From the NCBI GenBank assembly GCA_030620455.1, contig JAUXEQ010000009.1, positions 1-16,951 of the forward strand: 16,951 nt of DNA, written 5' to 3'. Shown piece by piece: positions 14,188-16,951 of this stretch. The DNA is from a bacterium. GTDB lineage: Bacteria; UBP14; UBA6098; B30-G16. Under the pieces are notes generated by a model. That model saw nothing but the letters and a program-made list of their open reading frames with translations. It was not told the origin of the DNA and did no database searches. The number at the start of each line of letters is the position of its first letter. Within the stretch, counting starts at the first letter, position 1. Position numbers and translations under genes: made by a program.

Positions 14188-15909
14188 TCATAGGATAAGA
14201 TTCAATATCGCTCCAACAGTTAAGGATGATATGATCATAATAATCGCTGCTTGAATCATCTTTTTCACACCGAGTTCTTTTATTAATATAGCGAAAGTAG
14301 CAATACATGGAAAGTACATCGTCAAAACCACCGAAGCGATCACCATCTGCTTCATCGTCAATTGCAGTGGAACAAGCATACCAACAGCTACATCTTTTCT
14401 TAGAAAACCGATAATCAAAGCACCGACTGCTTCTTTAGGAAGTCCTAAGATTCCTTTTACTATTGGTGAGGCGATATTGCCTATAAATTCAAATACGTGT
14501 AATGCGTAAAGAATATTTATAATAAATACACCGATCAATACGTATGGCACTGCCTCCTTTACAAACATGATAATTCGCATCCAAACTTTTTTGAGAAGAG
14601 CTTTGAGATATGGGAATCTATACGGTGGAATCTCAACAAATATTTCAGGGCTTTCACCCTTGAGTGTTAGATTGAGGATAATACCTAAAACTATCCAAAC
14701 AATAAACAATGTCCCAAATACAAGGCTAAGACCGTATGCACCGTATTGACCAACTAGACCAATGATCATTGCAATTTGCGCCATACATGGAATAGCTATA
14801 GCCATAATTGTAGAGGCGATAAATCTTTCTCTTTTAGATTCTAGTATCCTTGTTCCCAGTGCACCCGGAACGTTGCATCCAACGCCGAGTAACATTGAGA
14901 TTATTGAAAGACCATGCAATCCAAGTTTGTGCATAAAACTATCCACAAGAACTCCAAGTCGAGGAAGATAACCGGAATCCTCCAGAAAGCTGAGAACTAA
15001 ATAGAAGGCTACGATATACGGTAAAACCATCGCAATGGGAACAAATAGACCCGTTGTTAATAGACCCATGGATTCTACGAAGTCGATTTCGCCATCTACT
15101 AGTTTGCCGATCAACACATTGTGCACAAAACCGGTGGATCCCAATAAAGAGGACAGTTTGAGTATTAGAGGTGACCATAGCTTTTCAAACAATGGTTCAA
15201 AAACATATCCGATTAGTGATTCTCCAACTGTTCTAATAATGTAAAAGGAAAGTAGTAGAATAGCTATCGCAATTGGGAAACCGGTTATCGGCTTTATCGA
15301 TGCATCTCCTAATCTTTCCCAAAATGTATGATGACGATGTGTTAATGTTTGCACATTTTCAACAATCTCACCGATTTTTAGCCACTTCTCTTCTTCTTCA
15401 AATTCAAAAGAGCTCGTCTTCGCTTCACTAATTCTTGAATGGAGCTGTTTAATTCCTTCACCGGTTATACCACATGTCGGAATAACAGGAACGCCTAAAA
15501 TTTCCTCTAATTTATCGACATCTATTTGAATACCGGTATGTTTTGTTTCGTCCCAGAAGTTAAGGCACACGATTAATGGAACGCGTAATTTAATCAATTG
15601 AAGTGTTAGGGAAAGATTCCTTTCCAGGTTTGTAGAATCGATAATATTAACAATAATATCATTTTCATCATTAATTTCTTTTTCTAACATTTTAACAGCG
15701 ATTCGTTCTGCCTCGGATGTAGCCTCTAATGTATAAATCCCTGGGATGTCGATTACTGCAACCTTTTCATTATTTATTCTCATATATCCTTTTGTGTATT
15801 CAACCGTTGTACCAGGATAATTGGATGCAATAACATTGACACCGGTTAATCTCGAGAAAATAGCACTTTTTCCGACATTTGGGTTTCCAACCAGCAATAT
15901 AGTCTTCAT
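14188..15909 (-). CDS. feoB: Ferrous iron transporter FeoB, short form
   Basis: The inner-membrane channel for Fe2+ uptake, gated by an N-terminal GTPase. G motifs are G1 GNPNVGKS (8-15), G2 in PGTT (Thr35), G3 DIPG (54-57), G4 NFWD (117-120) and G5 TCGITG (145-150). After an acidic linker (residues ~168-175) come the two Gate regions, with the signature GVGCNVPGALGTRILESKRER, a conserved IPCMAQ and a late YFPCIATFAIL, giving the family cysteines. The product of 573 residues is shorter than the ~770 of Escherichia coli but in the range of compact bacterial and archaeal forms; no part of the core is missing. GAGG lies 8 nt before the ATG at 15909, and the feoA stop is 3 nt upstream, so the two are cotranslated. 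Loss of a few C-terminal residues cannot be excluded. Confidence 0.96.
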   Translation of the reverse strand: MKTILLVGNPNVGKSAIFSRLTGVNVIASNYPGTTVEYTKGYMRINNEKVAVIDIPGIYTLEATSEAERIAVKMLEKEINDENDIIVNIIDSTNLERNLSLTLQLIKLRVPLIVCLNFWDETKHTGIQIDVDKLEEILGVPVIPTCGITGEGIKQLHSRISEAKTSSFEFEEEEKWLKIGEIVENVQTLTHRHHTFWERLGDASIKPITGFPIAIAILLLSFYIIRTVGESLIGYVFEPLFEKLWSPLILKLSSLLGSTGFVHNVLIGKLVDGEIDFVESMGLLTTGLFVPIAMVLPYIVAFYLVLSFLEDSGYLPRLGVLVDSFMHKLGLHGLSIISMLLGVGCNVPGALGTRILESKRERFIASTIMAIAIPCMAQIAMIIGLVGQYGAYGLSLVFGTLFIVWIVLGIILNLTLKGESPEIFVEIPPYRFPYLKALLKKVWMRIIMFVKEAVPYVLIGVFIINILYALHVFEFIGNIASPIVKGILGLPKEAVGALIIGFLRKDVAVGMLVPLQLTMKQMVIASVVLTMYFPCIATFAILIKELGVKKMIQAAIIMIISSLTVGAILNLIL

Positions 15910-15912
15910 TGC

Positions 15913-16161
15913 CTATTCCTCTTTTTCTGACAGTCTTTTTACAATTATTCTTTGCGCGATTCCGTAACCAAAAGCGATTGTGATATTGTTAATTCTAATA
16001 GTGATTGGACCACGTAAGAAATGTTCTGTTAGTTTGGTTAATTTAACGCCTACTCTAAGTCCCTGAGCTTCTGCTTTCCTTTTCAAGCCCATTCCACCAT
16101 TAATTGCGACAACGATTGCTCGTTCCCCAGACTTGAGATCTGTTAATTTGATGTCTTCCAT
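15913..16161 (-). CDS. feoA: Ferrous iron transport protein FeoA
   Basis: A small cytoplasmic SH3-like protein that supports FeoB. The 82 residues contain the typical beta-barrel pattern: LTDLKSGERAIVVAINGG, LKRKAEAQGLRVGVKL, GPITIRINNITIAFGYGIAQRIIV. It immediately precedes feoB in the same operon. An AGGAAAG stretch ~9 nt upstream of ATG 16161 serves as ribosome binding site. The gene for the small membrane protein ends 25 nt upstream on the same strand, so feoA may be the second or third gene of a longer transcript. No metal-regulator gene is visible in the window. Confidence 0.94.
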   Translation of the reverse strand: MEDIKLTDLKSGERAIVVAINGGMGLKRKAEAQGLRVGVKLTKLTEHFLRGPITIRINNITIAFGYGIAQRIIVKRLSEKEE

Positions 16162-16186
16162 TTTTTTCTTTCCTATATTACTTTTA

Positions 16187-16561
16187 TTATTCGTTAATTT
16201 TCGCTTTTGAATAACTTTTAGAAAACCATATTATCAAAATCGAATCCACAATCATCCAGAGTATAATAAGTACTTGATAAGGTTCTGTAATGTGTCCGTA
16301 TAGATGATAAAGGTTCATAAGCAGAAAGATCGATGCAATTATTATATTGAGCCAACGATTAAACGATCCTTTCAATACGAGAACAAGAATCGCCATAATC
16401 ATAGGGATTAAAAAGCATAGACAAAAGAAAATCAACAATACCATTGGTTCTTCAGGCACATTCCCGCTTTCGAAAAAGTGTAACTGTCCGTGTGCTAAAA
16501 AGGAAACTGTTGTAATTAGCCATAGTATCGAAATTATTACATTTAGCTTGAATTCCTCCAT
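16187..16561 (-). CDS. Small four-helix membrane protein of unknown function, upstream of feoAB
   Basis: I do not recognise this protein. The 124 residues make four clear hydrophobic segments (about 6-25, 40-64, 70-88 and 95-113). A histidine-containing first loop (AHGQLHFFESGNVPEEP), a GSFNRWLN turn before helix 3, YHLYGHITEPYQ before helix 4 and a Lys-rich tail can also be seen. The histidines H24, H28, H86 and H90 all lie at loop edges that could face the same side of the membrane. The NRWLNIII turn resembles small four-helix families such as DUF6326, but this is a weak likeness. AAAGGA lies 7 nt before ATG 16561. Only 25 nt separate its stop from feoA, which suggests cotranscription and a possible link to iron uptake. 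Confidence 0.7.
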   Translation of the reverse strand: MEEFKLNVIISILWLITTVSFLAHGQLHFFESGNVPEEPMVLLIFFCLCFLIPMIMAILVLVLKGSFNRWLNIIIASIFLLMNLYHLYGHITEPYQVLIILWMIVDSILIIWFSKSYSKAKINE

Positions 16562-16640
16562 CTATCTATCCTTTTTACTCAAAACCATAGTGGTTGTGCA
16601 TTTTCTAATTCTGTTCTCGAGAGTTAATTATGATTAGAAT

Positions 16641-16951
16641 CTAAATAAATAGTAAATATCGAGGTACGACCTTTTTATATTCGATATAATCGTTACAGTA
16701 TTTGCTTTCGAGAAATCGTTCCTCATGACGTATCACCCAGTAGAAAGCAATTATTTTCCATAGTGTTATCATAGAAAGTAAAATCCCAGTTAATACTTCT
16801 GCAGACCATGCCATCAGTGCTAATCCAATAAATAAGAGTATAGCAGCAACGTACATTGGGTTACGTGAGATCCTGTATATGCCAATTTTATTTAGACCGG
16901 TTTTCGATTTAATAAAAGCTATTATTGATAGTATATATATGAATGCTGCAA
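16641..16951 (-). CDS. Isoprenylcysteine/phospholipid-type membrane methyltransferase, N-terminus off window
   Basis: The right edge cuts this gene; 102 C-terminal residues are visible, and the frame is open from the edge to the stop at 16641-16643. The pattern GIYRISRNPMYVAA followed by hydrophobic helices, RHEERFLESKY and YIEYKKVVPRYL matches the conserved C-terminal half of the ICMT/PEMT-like methyltransferases (Y-R-x2-R-[NH]-P-x-Y, E-E-x2-L, Y-x2-Y-x3-V-P-R), which use S-adenosylmethionine to methylate lipids or other membrane targets. An internal ATG at 16856 falls inside the conserved motif and is not the start. The substrate cannot be known from this fragment. It lies 79 nt upstream of the small membrane protein gene on the same strand and may share its transcript. 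Confidence 0.85.
   Translation of the reverse strand, partial: AAFIYILSIIAFIKSKTGLNKIGIYRISRNPMYVAAILLFIGLALMAWSAEVLTGILLSMITLWKIIAFYWVIRHEERFLESKYCNDYIEYKKVVPRYLLFI

Noticed and set aside
14108..14308. Minus-strand 66-residue reading frame overlapping the feoB end
   Set aside because: It overlaps the conserved last helix of feoB in another frame; feoB itself ends at a sensible place, so no frameshift is needed.
1..16951. CRISPR arrays, insertion sequences, phage genes, toxin-antitoxin pairs
   Set aside because: None seen. The mazG gene here is the pyrophosphohydrolase and has no mazEF toxin-antitoxin genes beside it.

Overview
The window is a gene-dense, AT-rich stretch of a bacterial chromosome. 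It holds 17 protein genes (one cut by the right edge), one RNase P RNA and one tRNA. Nearly all are core or widely conserved genes, and I see no transposase, integrase, phage gene, CRISPR array or long repeat. Clear Shine-Dalgarno sites (GGAGG, AAGGA, GGAGGTGAT) and near-consensus TTGACA/TATAAT promoters indicate an ordinary sigma70-type bacterium. A membrane pyrophosphatase of the K+-dependent type and a FeoAB ferrous-iron importer suggest an anaerobic or microaerophilic, energy-limited lifestyle. A TPR plus periplasmic-binding protein with a signal peptide suggests a two-membrane (diderm) cell. The phylum cannot be fixed from the sequence; an FCB-like or other deep candidate lineage is my inference only.

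Layout. 168-4070 (+): pth, hppA, then rpsF-rpsR-rplI without the usual ssb, ending at a strong intrinsic terminator (4112-4143). 4206-9465 (+): a tight run of six genes: a DUF3307-like membrane protein, a bifunctional-nuclease-domain protein, a gamma-carbonic-anhydrase-like protein, a TPR/periplasmic-binding fusion resembling penicillin-binding-protein activators, truB and mazG. 9593-11792 (+): a good promoter, RNase P RNA (rnpB), and recJ starting about 40 nt beyond the RNA with no terminator or promoter seen between them. 11813-12442 (-): a metallo-beta-lactamase-fold hydrolase, convergent with recJ. 12505-12618 (+): a near-consensus promoter and tRNA-Arg(TCT). 12853-13866 (-): a lone, cysteine-rich PP-loop ATPase related to N-acetyl sugar amidotransferases. 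14188-16951 (-): feoA-feoB preceded by a small four-helix membrane protein and the C-terminal part of an isoprenylcysteine/phospholipid-type methyltransferase.

The genes fall into translation and RNA metabolism (Pth, S6, S18, L9, TruB, RNase P, tRNA-Arg), nucleotide and DNA upkeep (MazG, RecJ), energy and ion transport (HppA, FeoAB) and envelope functions (the TPR/PBP fusion and membrane proteins). I did not find a clearly new multi-gene system. The best leads are the Cys-rich PP-loop protein, the apparent loss of the GGU motif in RNase P RNA alongside a tRNA gene lacking CCA, a palindromic -35 element that could serve divergent promoters, and the unknown membrane protein next to feoAB.
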